From: Tetranychus cinnabarinus
Lineage: Eukaryota > Arthropoda > Arachnida > Trombidiformes > Tetranychidae
Assembly (NCBI GenBank): GCA_022266195.1
Contig: WHVY01000003.1
Location: forward strand, 5,828,001-5,892,000
Length of the DNA: 64,000 bases
Reading direction: 5' to 3'
How positions within the stretch are numbered: the stretch's first letter is position 1; each line of letters starts with the position of its first letter. The notes beneath the pieces are model-generated. The model was given only the letters and a program-made list of their open reading frames with translations, was not told the origin of the DNA and ran no database searches. Shown piece by piece: positions 12,696 to 24,706 of the stretch. The position numbers were made by a program, and so were the translations under genes.

Positions 12696-14581
12696 TCAAT
12701 ACTTTAAGTCAGATGGAGGTTGTGGTGGTGGTGGTTGTTGTTGATGATGATGTTGTTGAAGTTGGTTTAACTGTGTTTGGTTTGTTTGATGGCTTGTCTG
12801 AGTTGAAGGTTGATTTGTTTGCTGAAGCGGTTGATTATAGTTGATTGAGGTATTAGGAGATCCAGATAAAAGTTGACTTGGCTGCTCAGAGCTCTGGTCA
12901 CTGTTAACATAATTGTTGTTATTAATATGATTTGTTAAATTGTGTATGTCTGTTTCCAGCTTCTGAGTGTTGTCTGTAGACAAATAAACATGATTTTCAT
13001 TATTTGATGAATTGTTGGTTGTACTACTACTGCTTAAATTCACATTCCCTTGGTCTGGAGCAGAGTTATAAGCTTGAAATTTTATAGCAGATTCGTAATC
13101 TGGCGGTGGGCTATCTTTGATTGCTGTTTCATAGTCAGGAGGAGTTACATTGGTTGTACTGACAACTTCTGATGGGACCACAATCTAAAGGGAGAAAAAA
13201 AATCATACAAAATCATTAATCCGTGGATTGAGACAAGACGAACTGATAAAATTATGACGTTTACACCATTCATCTTAAATCAATAATCATAGGTCTATTA
13301 CATACCTCAAGGTCAAGGTTATAAGGTAGATTTAAAGTAGAAGTTATCTCTTTCATCTTCAGGTAGCGATAACATTTCCATATTATACAGATAAAGTAGA
13401 TGTCACAAAGGAAATCTATTAAGGTAGCCAGTACAGAGAGAGTGTATGTTGCGTTGTCATCGGTTCGCAAAATGGTACGAACTTCTGAAGGACTAGGAAC
13501 AGGACTATTACCATAATGATTTCTGTATTGGCTTGTTGAAATGTTGAGCTGAGATAAAGAAGATGGCAGAGAGAATAGAAAGTGGTACAGTTGAATACCA
13601 AAAAATGGCATTAGATAGGAAGCTTTAGATTTGGTAACACCATAAATTAAAATGGCCGACACAATTGCGACCATAAGATTAATCATAAAGAGAAGAGTAG
13701 TTGTCGGTCGATTAACAGCCACAAATCGTCGCATGTCATCTTCACTGCGAATGTTGTATCCAGATGACAACTTAATTAGTTTAAGTACAGATGTTATCTA
13801 GATTAAAATAGATTAAAATAAATGGATTAGAAACAATTCCGAAGAAACAAGGGAAGGATTAGCGAGAATTTTCAACACAGATAAAAAGATTAACCTGTGT
13901 GAAAAACAAATCAAATAAAATTCATTCATCAATCATACAAAAATGCATTATAGAGGAAAAATAGTATGAATAGCAAACAATGGTAACTATTAAATTTGGT
14001 TAAAGCCAGCACAAAAGAAATGGAAAACAAAGCAAAACACTCAAAATGAAAAGAAACTGAATTTTCAAAAAAAACTAAATAAACATGACAGGTAAAACCG
14101 TTAACTGAAAATTACCGTTCCATGGAATCACCATTCTTATCAACCCTTTCATTACCATAACAATCTACAATTTTGAGAATAGTCTAATCCTGTTTTCAAC
14201 CGTCGCCCTTAAAACTTGAATATGTAGCACTTGAAAAATTAAAAAGGAAGGTAGCCAATCCAAAACTGGCCTATTTTCAGGCTTAAAAAAGAGGTTGAGC
14301 AACAACTACCAATGGCTCTAAAGTTCAACTTGGGTCAAAATGGATGAAGTGACAAAATGAAATAAGGAATGTTCCATTATCATTTTATCAGAGTAAAAAA
14401 CAATGACACCAACAGATGATTGAATAAAATTGAGACAATAGGGAAAAAATGGAAGCAGATGATGTAAAAGAAAATAGAGTAAACTTACAAAAAAATAAAT
14501 CCCAATGAATAAAGAAGCTGGTTTGACATGAAGACACAGGCAATGAGAATACCTTTCTCCATTACGATCTTCTCGGTTCAT
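12696..14581 (-). CDS. Lysosomal-associated transmembrane protein (LAPTM4-like)
   Basis: Three exons on the minus strand: 14581-14489, 13797-13306 and 13184-12696, all phase 0, giving 357 residues. The N-terminus has the LAPTM hallmark of a Cys/His-rich patch (CLCLHVKP) just before the first membrane helix. Three more helices follow, with a Met-Pro-Phe-Phe-Gly motif before helix 3 that matches the family's L-I-P-F-F block. The tail carries two PPDY motifs about a dozen residues apart, which in LAPTM4/5 bind Nedd4-type ubiquitin ligases and drive sorting to late endosomes and lysosomes. Odd feature: after the PPxY pair the tail runs on for about 125 residues rich in Asn, Gln, Ser and Thr, ending in Gln/His and Pro runs, which makes it much longer than vertebrate LAPTM4 (about 230 residues). 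The first intron is 691 bp, long for this window. Confidence 0.85.
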
Positions 14582-16286
14582 ATTCACAAGAAAATAAATA
14601 ATTTACAGAAAATGATATGAGAAGATGATCAATTTAATAAAAAATATGTCACAAAACTAGTTGGTCCTCTTTTTTTCACAGAGCGCAATTAAACAAAAGG
14701 TGATTCAATTAACAAATCAATCAAGCTACAATTCAACTCATGCTACCGACTTCAGGTAACTCTAAAATTGAATGAAAAAAGATGAGAGATACTCACTATG
14801 TGAAAAAAACTTGATGACTAACAACCGACACAAACTCAACAGATGGCGTTCATCAACATCAACAGAACATTTCAAACTTAGGTGCCGCCATCTAACTTGA
14901 ATCAAACGATGTTAACTATTGTTTTCATTCAAATTGACTGTTAATTTAACGACTCTTTATTTATTAACTGATTTGAACATTTATCAGGTATCCACAAGTG
15001 TTGATCAAATTGGAATGTGCCTTCTTTGTCTTTTCATGAAGAACAATTTTGTCAATCTGAGTTCTATTTTCAGACTTAAAGAGTTGATAATTGAATCAAA
15101 TCCGTGTTTCCAAATAAGTCTCTTCCTCATAACTTGCATGTAATCATATCTCTATCAACCTGCTCTGTGAATAATATACCGTTAATTACAGTTTCGTGAT
15201 AAGATTTCATGGCTTTACACGTGATTTTCTTGTTAGCTTTAACCTTATTTTCATTACATAATTATCAGTATAAACACCTCAATTTGTTTCCATCAAATTC
15301 TGTGAACCTTTATTTGCATAAAAAATGTGCAATTTGTAAGGTAAATAAGGTTAGAGTAAACAGTTAAATTATCATTCTGCTATCACAAAATTTATGTAAC
15401 CCGAAATGTACCTCAGTTTTGCCTAATTCAAACAGATTTTGTATCAATCATTATATTTCTGAGAGAATTAACTTTTCTGTTTTGTGATGCTGTATGATAC
15501 TAACCATCGGCTCATCACCCGTTTATAAGCAAAAAGTTACATTTAATTGCAAGATGAGTTAGTTCATTTGGAGAGGAAAAAAATCATTCATTGAGATTGA
15601 GATTGATATATTCTGTTTGTTCCTCAAAATTTCCCCATGAATTTTGGAAAATTGTAAATTGAAATATCTTCGCAATTGGTTATAAGCTAGTTGAATGGCG
15701 AAGCTTTAGATCATTGTCTTACAACTTCAGCAGAAATGATAGCAATCAATACCAAATAGAGGCTTGCAATTTCCAACACTATCTGCGAGCATTTGTTTCA
15801 TTTGTAACTTTTTTCAATCTTTTCTGAGAACATCTATCGGATTAATCCTTTGTTGGTCTTAAAAACGAATTTGAATCATTTCATCATAAATGTAAGACCT
15901 TGGATGTTGATCATGATGACCGCACTTGATTATCGCAGGATCCTGCTCCATAGTTTTCCCATATTAATCTATTAAAGAAACAAATAAAATTGAAAAAATC
16001 GTGAGTTTCATGTTTATATGATGCGGCGATTAAAATTTAGCAAATGCTTAAAAAGGATTTTCAATATCAACTAGTAGATAAAAATTGAGAATCATTCGAA
16101 ACTTGCCCATTCTGTATTCTTATAGAATAGCATTTTGCGCTTTAAAGCTTCATTACCATGGAAACCCAAATACATTGTCACTATGAAAATGCGCATCTAC
16201 ATGTATTTTCAAAATATTATTGTTAACACTCATTGTTCTTCAACCGTGTTATCTTGTTTTTTGTTTATTTGTTTTATTCAAGTGAA
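14582..16286. other. Intergenic between divergent LAPTM and orphan gene
   Basis: About 1.7 kb separating the minus-strand LAPTM gene from the plus-strand orphan gene, so it should hold both promoters. No coding exon is supported. A 74-codon frame at 14919-15143 shows no recognisable feature. Confidence 0.45.
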
Positions 16287-16780
16287 ATGAAAACATCACA
16301 ATCAAAAATTGTTAAATTCAAGCGACGCAAATTGTATCGCTGTAATAAGCCGGTGGTAAGTAAAAAACTAATTACCTGATTCTGAACATTAACTGATTCT
16401 ATTTATTTATGCTTATTTTCAGGCTTGCAAAAGAAAGCGAAGTGGCAACCCTAAACAAAAATCGAATAGAGAAGCCAACTGCAGTAAATGTGACTGCTTC
16501 ACACATCCTTACCCTGTGGTAAGTTACATGCATACAAAGAAGCTATAAAATAATATAACTTTTCTTTATTTCTTTATAATTATAACTAACTTCCCAGACA
16601 ATCCGCAAAATTGAAATCATCAAGAAATGGCTCCCAGATCCAGAGTTTATTCAGTGGGCGAGGCCATTTTTTAGCGAAATTATAACCAAAATTCAATTTA
16701 AATTTGGACTCCCGAAAAGTCCGTGCTTCTACGACTCATGGCATTACCTGGAAGGAGTCTGTGACATGGAATCAAATTGA
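16287..16780 (+). CDS. Orphan 115-residue basic protein, three exons
   Basis: Not recognised. Three short open segments join cleanly in phase 0: 16287-16355 (GTG|GTAAGT), 16423-16518 (after TTTTCAG; GTG|GTAAGT) and 16598-16780 (after TTCCCAG). Together they encode 115 residues ending in TGA. The first half is very basic (runs such as KFKRRKLYR and ACKRKRSG) with a Cys-rich patch (C-x2-C-x-C) in exon 2. The second half is a moderately hydrophobic, Trp- and Ile-rich segment with two further cysteines. Introns are 67 and 79 bases with good signals at all four sites, which argues for a real gene. It has no signal peptide, so a nuclear or nucleolar basic protein is possible but is only inference. 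Neighbours give no functional hint. Confidence 0.55.
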
Positions 16781-17589
16781 GCTTCCAATTGTCTAGCTCA
16801 CAAAGTCCAGATTGATCAACCTTTTGTTGAGAAATTTGCATGTTCTTCAACAGATCCATGAAACCAGTCTCCAATGGGTTTGTGACCTTCAAGAAAACAG
16901 TGAAAAGAGTCAGATGATGAAAGCTAAATTTAGGTGTTTCAAGGCATTTCACAATTCTTTGGTCAGCTTAAATGTTCAAAAAACCAGTAATTAACTCAAC
17001 AGTCCATCGAGTAGCAATCATAGATCTGATGCATCAAATAAATGATGAGATCATTAATGATTGATATTTGATTAAGATTGGGTTCTTATAATGTAAATAA
17101 GCAGCAAACGCGTCATAAACAATTAAACGATAAAACATCTTATGAATTAACAATAAATTATTTACGTGTCACGATACACGACAGATGGTGGAAAAAATGA
17201 TGAAAATCGGCATTTCATTAATTTCGTTACAATAGTTAAACATTAATCTAAACAAAATTGAATAGAAAGTTAGAAACACAGAAAATGGTAATATTTCACA
17301 ATTTTGATTTGATAAGACTTGGCGATCTTAAAATCATAAATCAAATAGTAATTAATTATTTTAAAATATCTTTTTAAGTAACAACAAGAAAATTTTCAAT
17401 CTTATTCGAAATGAACCCAAAACAGTAAGAGAGTGGTACGATATTAAATCAACAGATCTCACTAGTAGCAAAAAGTGGTTTTTGTTCACACTGTGGTTAT
17501 CAGCAAGTTTAATGTTTTTGATTTGATCAGCAACTGGTTGGAATTATTTCTCAACAAACAGTTAAATACCCGTTAAATAGTCGAATTTC
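16781..17589. other. 3' region of orphan gene and spacer
   Basis: No supported gene. A 60-codon plus-strand frame at 16812-16994 directly follows the orphan gene and is probably its 3' untranslated region. The rest is AT-rich spacer up to the Rab pseudogene. Confidence 0.45.
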
Positions 17590-18288
17590 ATGGCTCGTCA
17601 AAATTATGATTATCTTTTCAAATTACTTTTAATCGGTGATTCTGGTAGGGTGAACGTGCTTACTTTTTAGACTCAGTGATGATGCTTTCAACTCAACCTT
17701 CATTTCTACTATTGGTAAGTTTGACATGCATAACCATCTTTCTTAATCCTTTTCTTCCCCTAATACCTTTTGTTTCATTTTGCTTCATTTTCTCTCTCTT
17801 CTCTCACAGGTATAGATTTCAAAATTAAGACAATAGAGTCAAGAGGAAAACGTATCAAGCTTCAGATATGGGACACTGCTGGACAAGAGCGATTTCACAC
17901 GATTATAACCTCTTATTATCGAGGAGCCATTGGAATTATGCTAGTTTACGATATAACTAATCTTAAAAGCTTTGACAATGCAGCAAATGGTTGAGAACTA
18001 TAGATGAACATGCAAACGAGAATGTTGAAAAGATGATAATCGGCAATAAATGTGACATGGAAGAATTATTCCTCGAGAAAAGGCCGAGGCTGTAGCCAGA
18101 GAACATGGATTTCGTTTCTTGAAACTTGTGCTGAATCAAATTTGAATATCAGCCAAGCGTTCATGGAACTAGCAGAAGCAATTTTAATAAAGAGAACCGC
18201 TGGAAGAGGAAACTTGGAGGCTGCTGATCGAGTTAACATCATCACTCAAACGGAAAATAAAAGCTTAATAAGGTGCTGCAATGTATGA
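17590..18288 (+). pseudogene. Rab10/Rab8-like small GTPase pseudogene
   Basis: The frame opens with a Rab10-like N-terminus (MARQNYDYLFKLLLIGDSG). The P-loop that should follow (GVGKT) is destroyed: bases are lost around 17646-17660, the frame shifts and meets TAG. The other frames then show switch I through an intron (GTAAGT after STIG near 17714, CACAG acceptor at 17810), an intact switch II block with WDTAGQERF, and the NKCDM guanine-specificity motif. At least three more frame breaks occur, near 17988-17992, 18062-18066 and 18120. The C-terminus ends in a Cys-Cys pair for prenylation plus two residues. The retained intron means it arose by DNA duplication rather than by retroposition. Best match by eye is Rab10. 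No functional GTPase can be made as it stands. Confidence 0.8.
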
Positions 18289-21135
18289 GGAAAATGTTTA
18301 CAAAGGAAAATCTTGCTGCTGACTTATTTGGGAAAAATTTTTGACTTACCAACCAAATAGTGATAAATTCAACTAAAAAAGAAAGATCAACTGAAAGCAA
18401 AGCGGTTGAAAACTAAACCCGTTCGTGTTTATTCTGTTTTTGTTTTTGTTTATGTTTTTGCTTTTTTCCTATTTTTCTTTTTTTCTTTCTCTCTAAATTA
18501 CTGTCAAATGTTTATCATTAGATTTAGAAACCACTTTCTAACCAATTTTTCACCTTACCAATGCCCATGGCCATCATTATAACCAAGAAAACGATGGATA
18601 TAAAAATAATTGATCGCAAAATCAAACATTTGGACGAATTATCGAGAGGAATTGGTCAGAATTACAATTTAAATTACAATTACAAATGGTTTTTACAGGA
18701 CAAACAAAGCAATCAACAAGATAAAGTCATGATGGAAGCTCAGAAACAATCATATTATTATTAACTTGCCTCAATAATTGTCAAATTTGGTGTATAATAA
18801 TAACACAAAATACGGATCTCTTAATTTCTTTTTCATACTCATACACATACACAAATACACACACAATCAACACCAAAATTTTATTAGAGTCTGTTACAAT
18901 TAAGTGAAAAAAAGCTCAAAACAAATTCTTTTTCTTTATTTTTTCCTTAAAATACTGAAATAAGATGAAATTTTGTTACTTTTTTCACTCTTTCACTCTT
19001 TCATTACTTTGTTTTCGTTTTTAAGGTTTGATGATAAAGCGAAAGAAAGTCATTAAGGCAACACTACATCATCGTTGCACTTATTTGACTATTTGGGGCG
19101 ATCAAACCTTTTTTGACTGTGTTAGTGAGAAGAAAAGAATAAATTCTTTCTTTTCTCATTTTTCTCATAATTCCAATCAAAAAATAAACAAATCCATTTA
19201 CAATTGTCAAACTGAATTAAGTTTCTCTCATTCAATTGATTGTCCATTAACCAATCCGTATTGCTGAAAATTTGACAAACTTGAGACCAGTCATGGATTA
19301 CGATGTATTTTTTATATTCAACATTGACTTCCAACAAGATTTAATTACAATTACTTTAAAATTTAACCACAAAAAAGATTGAACTGGAAAATAAAACTAA
19401 ATTAAGGTTCATTTGGGTTCATCTGTTTTGTCGATTAATCGAGCGCATAAAAACAGTTATCTCGATAGGTCAATATTTTTTTGTAATCGACATTTTATTC
19501 AACAAATGAATGGAAATTAATTGCTAGAAAATAAAATAATTAATCGATTGTTTTCCTTGTAGAGAAATTATATTTTTGAATCATTATTTATTTTCACCTG
19601 GTTAATGTTTACATTTCAACTCTCATGTTTTGATTTTTTTACTCTCATATTCCCAATGCCTATCTTCTGATTGTGTACATCTTCTGACTGACTTAGAGTG
19701 TCTTCAACATTACCTGACTCCCTTTAATCAGCAAAAAATCAACCATCAACAAGCGTGTGTGAACCGGTAAAGTGTATAAAGAAGCAAATTATTTCACTGA
19801 GTGTTCTAAATTACCAAAAAGCCTACACAAACAGAACCAGAGAAAAGATCATCTTCCCACGTACAATAAGTGGATCAACACAAACACTTATAACTTCATT
19901 CAACATCACAGAGTGAGAATCATCTTCACCGTCTTCATCATCTAACAAAACCAATTTTCGTTGTTAAGATACATTTTGCTTCATTTTAAAAAAAAGGAAG
20001 AACAAGAAGAAAGAAAAAGAAAAAGAAAACAAGTTCACCAGACACAGAGATAAAGAAGAAAGGAAGAAGAAACAAGAGAGTTGTTGCTTCCTTAAAAATT
20101 CAACTCCAAATTCACGTACATTTAAGTTAATCTGTTTCATCTTTATCATCACTATTCTCATCATCACCATCAACATTATCATCTCTTATTCATCATAATT
20201 ATCAACACTATCACCGCCATTATCATCACCATCACCATTGATTTCTTTCAACTTTTCTGGTTACTGTTTTCATCAGCTTCTCTCCTTTTGTTTTCCCTCA
20301 TCATATTTTTCAATTTGGCTCCATCTAACCTCTTATTGGCTTAAAGATTGACTTGAAACGGCAGGAATTACTGTTTATTAGAACAACTGGAGTTAATTAA
20401 AATTAACCAGTTTAATGATTTATCGGATACTGTTCTGCTTCTATAACTGTAAGTTAGTTAATCGATCCTTGACTGTTTATTTGTATTTTTTTTCTTATCC
20501 TCTAAACCTTTTCTTCTGAGTTAACTTTATTTTTATTTTTATTCATTAACTTAGGTTGAACATCTTCCCTTGTCTTCACTTGTAAATTATGGTTTGCCCT
20601 CGAGTTTGTCATCTCTTACCTCTCTTCTCCAAGTAAATCATATGTTGCTGTGATGTAATTTAAGCATCATTTACATTCACTGATGGATCAGTTTACCATT
20701 AAGATGGAGGTCTTTGAACACTTTATGATGAACACTTTTGTCTACTGAATTTTTACCAAAGGTAATGTTCGCTTTGATTGATTCTTGTTTTCTCTATTTA
20801 TACCTCATTTTTATCTTGTCACTTATCATCATTTCTCACAAACACACTTTCTATTAGCGTCTTCTGTTCCTATCAGTGTTTCATTTTTATTTCATTAAAC
20901 ACATCCTCAGATGATTTACCATTAGCCTAGTGAATCCCCATTCTAGCGAGATTGTCGTTCTGATTAGAACTATCGCGGCTAACAAAGAATCATTACTGTT
21001 TGTTTGTGCGATGAGTTGATCATCGAAATTGAATTTTAAAAAAAATATTTATTTTGTGTTTTTTTACTCCTATCTTTCCAGTTTTTATAGCTTTATCTTT
21101 CTTTTAATCAACATTCCAAGATAAAACGCGGCAAT
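18289..21135. other. Upstream region of the FAK gene, no FERM exon seen
   Basis: About 2.8 kb without a convincing coding exon on the plus strand. It contains pyrimidine-rich tracts, a short CA-rich patch near 18841-18870 and a (TCA/ATC)n-like stretch at about 20145-20240. The end of the interval (TTCCAAG before 21121) looks like a splice acceptor reading in frame into the FAK ATG, so an untranslated or short upstream exon is possible. Candidate frames such as 18561-18764 show no FERM-like sequence. Confidence 0.5.
20126..20240. repeat. CAT/ATC-rich imperfect trinucleotide repeat
   Basis: Repeated TCATCA, CATCACCAT and ATTATCATC units dominate this stretch, with interruptions. Low-complexity DNA in the presumed 5' region of the FAK gene. 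Confidence 0.6.
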
Positions 21136-23463
21136 ATGCTAAGTGAACACAATTCATCAATAAACATGGATAAAAACATCAGATATAATTGTGAAAAAGA
21201 CTATGATGAAATTGATGATGACGGTGATGATTATGCCACTCCAATGGTACATAATTACGAGCTTTGTCGGTCACGTTTAACTTTAGACAAGATTATCGGA
21301 GAAGGACAATTCGGTGACGTATACCGAGGCACTTATCGGACATTAGACGATTCTCTTCTGGCTGTCGCTGTGAAGACATGTAAGTCGGAGAGTGAAAAAA
21401 CAATGGGAGAAAGCTTTTTAGAGGAAGCTTACATCATGAAACAATTTGACCACAAACATATCATTCGACTAATTGGAATATGCTCAGAATCTCCTTACTG
21501 GATCGTCATGGAGCTGGCTAAACACGGGGAACTTCGGGCATTCCTTCAGAACAACAAAGATCATATTGAATTAAATCGTCTCATTATGTACGCTCATCAG
21601 TTAAGCACTGCTTTGTCTTACCTCGAAAGCAAAAAATTTGTACACCGTGATATTGCAGCTAGAAATGTTCTTGTCTCATCCTGGGACTGTGTAAAATTAG
21701 CTGATTTTGGTTTATCAAGAGTTCTGCAAGAAGATTCTTGTTATTATAAAGCTTCAAAAGGCAAATTACCTATTAAGTGGATGGCTCCTGAATCAATAAA
21801 CTTTCGCCGATTCACCGTAGCATCAGATGTTTGGATGTTTGGTGTTTGTGTTTGGGAAATTCTCATGCTAGGTATTAAACCCTTTCAAGGTGTCAAAAAC
21901 AGTGAAGTGATCCATAAAATTGAAAATGGAGAGCGACTACCATTACCACCATATTGTCCACCTCGTCTTTACAGCTTGATGTGTCAATGTTGGTCTTATG
22001 GTCCCTCAAAACGACCAACATTCCGCGAAATTCGACAGGTTCTACTTGAAATACTAGAGGAAGAAAAATCTCAGTCATCATCTGAACCATTTTCAAATTT
22101 TCATAGAAAAGAGTTAAACAATAACTGGGGAGAAAGAGATCAACCAGCTAGCCTTTCCTCATCATATTATTGTCCAAGTGTTGAACCGCCTCGGACACCA
22201 ATGAAAAAAACGATAAGCCACTCAGACAGAATCAGCTCGAATCCAGGAACTCCTACTCTGGCTCCATCAACTTATATCGTGGCAACGAGTCCGGAAGTGT
22301 TAGCTAGGTTAATGAACGAAAATGAAAATAGTATTCCTCCTGCTTGGGCATATACCGCACCGGCATCGCCTTCTAACACTTATGCTATTGAGTCAGCGGA
22401 TCTAGAGGTACAGGTTTGTTGTTTCAGCTAATTAAGGTTACTTAACTCATTAAAATCATTGATTAGATAAAAAATTAACATCTATCTACAATCAATTCCC
22501 TCTTTACTGAAACAGGAATCGACTAAGGTCAAACGCGAACAACTTGAAACTAAATTAAAACAACAGCTTAAAGAGTCTGAGGAAGATTCGTTATGGCTTC
22601 AACAAGAGGAGCGTGAAATGTTTGCAGCTATCAACCAACGACATTCATGTAGTGATTTAAGTAATAAAAGTGCAGGTTTTGAGCCGTTATCACCCACGAG
22701 TAGCATTGGCTCGTTTCACTCATGTGATCTTTCAAATCCTGATTATAGTATGTATTAATTGAATCTTTCATTGAACTTTTCACGAATATCAATTTTCTTG
22801 ATTTTCCCAGGTCTCCCTTTAACTCATAATAGAAAGAAAATGGAAGCCACTTCTGCTTCATCTCTCGGGACCAGCCCATCACCAAGCGTAGGTTCAGTAT
22901 CATTGCCTCAACCCACAGCAGAACTGGACCGAAGCGAAGATCTAGTCTACAGGTTTACCACCAATGTGGTTTACTCTGTTCGCAATTTATTTCAAGGTGT
23001 TCAGGAGAGTAAAGTTGACAGTTACACTGATCTCGTTAAAGCTGTAGGTCAAGAGCTTCGAGGCTTACTTGCCTCAGTTGATGATTTAATTATCAATCTT
23101 CCACTCTGGTCTCACCGGGAAATCGAAATGGCACATAAAGTTCTATCCAAAGATATGGGAGCGTTGATTCAGGCAATGAAAAATGCTCAAAAGTATAGTC
23201 GGACAACTGTTGAACGAGAATACAGACGAGTTATGTTGCAGGCAGCTCATGATTTAGTTGTGGATGCCAAAAATCTTCTAGATACTGTTGATTCAGTCCG
23301 ATTACGTATTTCATTGGGCTCGTCTGGTGGTGAATCCTTTACATTAAACTCACGATCCCAAAATGTTGTCAATCCCTCCCCTCAAAATACAATTGAAAGG
23401 AGGTCGTCTTTGAGAAGAGACGAACTTCGCATAAACCATGCTAACAACTTCAAGATGAATTAA
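21136..23463 (+). CDS. FAK: Focal adhesion kinase, FERM-less form
   Basis: Exons 21136-22413, 22516-22747 and 22811-23463 give 720 residues. The tyrosine kinase domain (about 45-310) is complete: glycine loop GEGQFG at 55-60, catalytic Lys80, HRD at 170-172, DFG at 190-192, and paired activation-loop tyrosines 203/204 in the FAK-type YYKASKGKLPIKWMAPES block. A linker with a WLQQEER stretch leads to a C-terminal focal adhesion targeting (FAT) four-helix domain (about 540-675), including HREIEMA and the AAHDLVVDAKNLLD helix. FAK relays integrin and growth factor signals at adhesions. Unusual: ordinary FAK has about 1000-1050 residues with an N-terminal FERM domain of about 350. None is seen here. 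Only 45 acidic residues precede the kinase; they contain YDEI (Tyr23), which resembles the Src-SH2 autophosphorylation site. The FAT tyrosine (Y549) is followed by RF, not the xN that Grb2 needs. An unseen upstream exon cannot be excluded. Confidence 0.9.
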
Positions 23464-23849
23464 AATATGCATTAAAGCCACTGAAAGTGATAAGATATTT
23501 CAATTTAAACTCTAGAGCTAGTGTTAATATATTTTAAAAACAAAGTTCTTTTTAATTTCAACACTCAACTTATTTATACATGTAAAAAAGGAAAGGTTAT
23601 ACGTGTAAAATAAAGGAAATACTGTCGTAAAACGACAATGAAGAGATCTGAGTTATCTTGAATTACATTCATAATAATGAAAACATAAGTAAAGAATATA
23701 GAAATAATATCAACTACAACGATAATTGATAATAAAAAAAACAAACAAATCCTTTTGTTTTCTGGAGTAGGTATATGACTTGATTTCCGATGGGACACAC
23801 ACGATTTTTTCCCTTATTTTACCAATTTTAAAATCATTCAATTTGTATA
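23464..23849. other. Convergent 3' ends of FAK and Ac45-like genes
   Basis: A 386-bp spacer shared by the 3' ends of two convergent genes. ATTAAA follows the FAK stop within about 12 bases. No coding feature is supported. Confidence 0.5.
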
Positions 23850-24706
23850 TTATTCAGAAACGGGTATGGAGAGAGGTTTGGCCTTGGGATTTTCAAACCT
23901 ATCCATGGTTTCAATTGTTGATAACATGTATACTCCGAAAGATACAATTGATATGAAGAGAAGAAGAGCCAAAAGACCCATCCATGTGCCGAGGGTGAAC
24001 CAAGTTGCACAATCGTAAGAGTATGTGAAATGTTCTTTCGTATTTTTGGCTTTGAAAGGCTGAAGCTGTAATCTTTTTATTTGAACGATGGCAAAATCTT
24101 TGGAGGTATCTTTACTCGATTTGATGCTTTGAACCATAGCAGATGAACAACTAAAGGAGAATGTATCTGCGGCAGTTAACTCGGTGGCTTTCAGATTAAA
24201 TTCTTGCGCTGAAATGAAATAAAGAAATTTGATTAGAAACAAGTTTAGATGAACCTGAAAATGCAAAATGCAGTCTTACAGTCGATTTTGATCGATGCTC
24301 TGTCTACAATCCAATAACGGTTAGCCTTATTAGATGTTATAGTCAAATCCAAGTCAATTGAAGATGCGTTTTTGAGCCCAGTTGTGAAGGACAGTGTAAG
24401 GTTGGAGCCTACAGCTTGTCCTGTTGGATTTGGCTCCGTAATACTACAGTCACTTTTAACTACAGGTTTATTAGTTTTGGGATTTATCGTCTCAAAGTAT
24501 GGTTTCTCGTTGATTTCCCATTCGACTTCAATTGAATTCATCCATAGTACAACACAATTTTCCACAATGATGAGGCAGCCATCGACATTTTTATCAGAAT
24601 AATTATCACTACACACCTCTATCTTTGCTTGACTTGCAACTTGACTGAGTTGACTACAAGAAAACAATATGAAAAAAAGTGTAAGAGGTATATTTAGACT
24701 AGACAT
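23850..24706 (-). CDS. V-ATPase accessory subunit Ac45-related protein (short)
   Basis: Two minus-strand exons, 24706-24280 and 24208-23850 (71-bp phase-1 intron), encode 261 residues. There is a signal peptide (hydrophobic residues 7-25), a lumenal beta-rich region with cysteines and N-glycosylation sequons (Asn-Leu-Thr, Asn-Ala-Ser), and one C-terminal membrane helix preceded by a Ser-Tyr-Asp-Cys-Ala motif and a Trp-Met-Gly-Leu-Leu start. After the helix come Thr-Met-Asp-Arg-Phe and a short cytosolic tail. This C-terminal block is the signature of ATP6AP1/Ac45, which binds the Vo sector and helps assemble and sort the proton pump. Ac45 precursors are usually about 470 residues, so the N-terminal half is missing here. 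It more resembles the shorter Ac45-related (ATP6AP1-like) proteins. It diverges from the IDH3A gene 375 bp away. Confidence 0.8.

Noticed and set aside
18561..18764. 67-codon frame upstream of FAK, considered as a FERM or 5' exon
   Set aside because: Asn/Lys/Gln-rich and unlike any FERM lobe; no clear splice sites.
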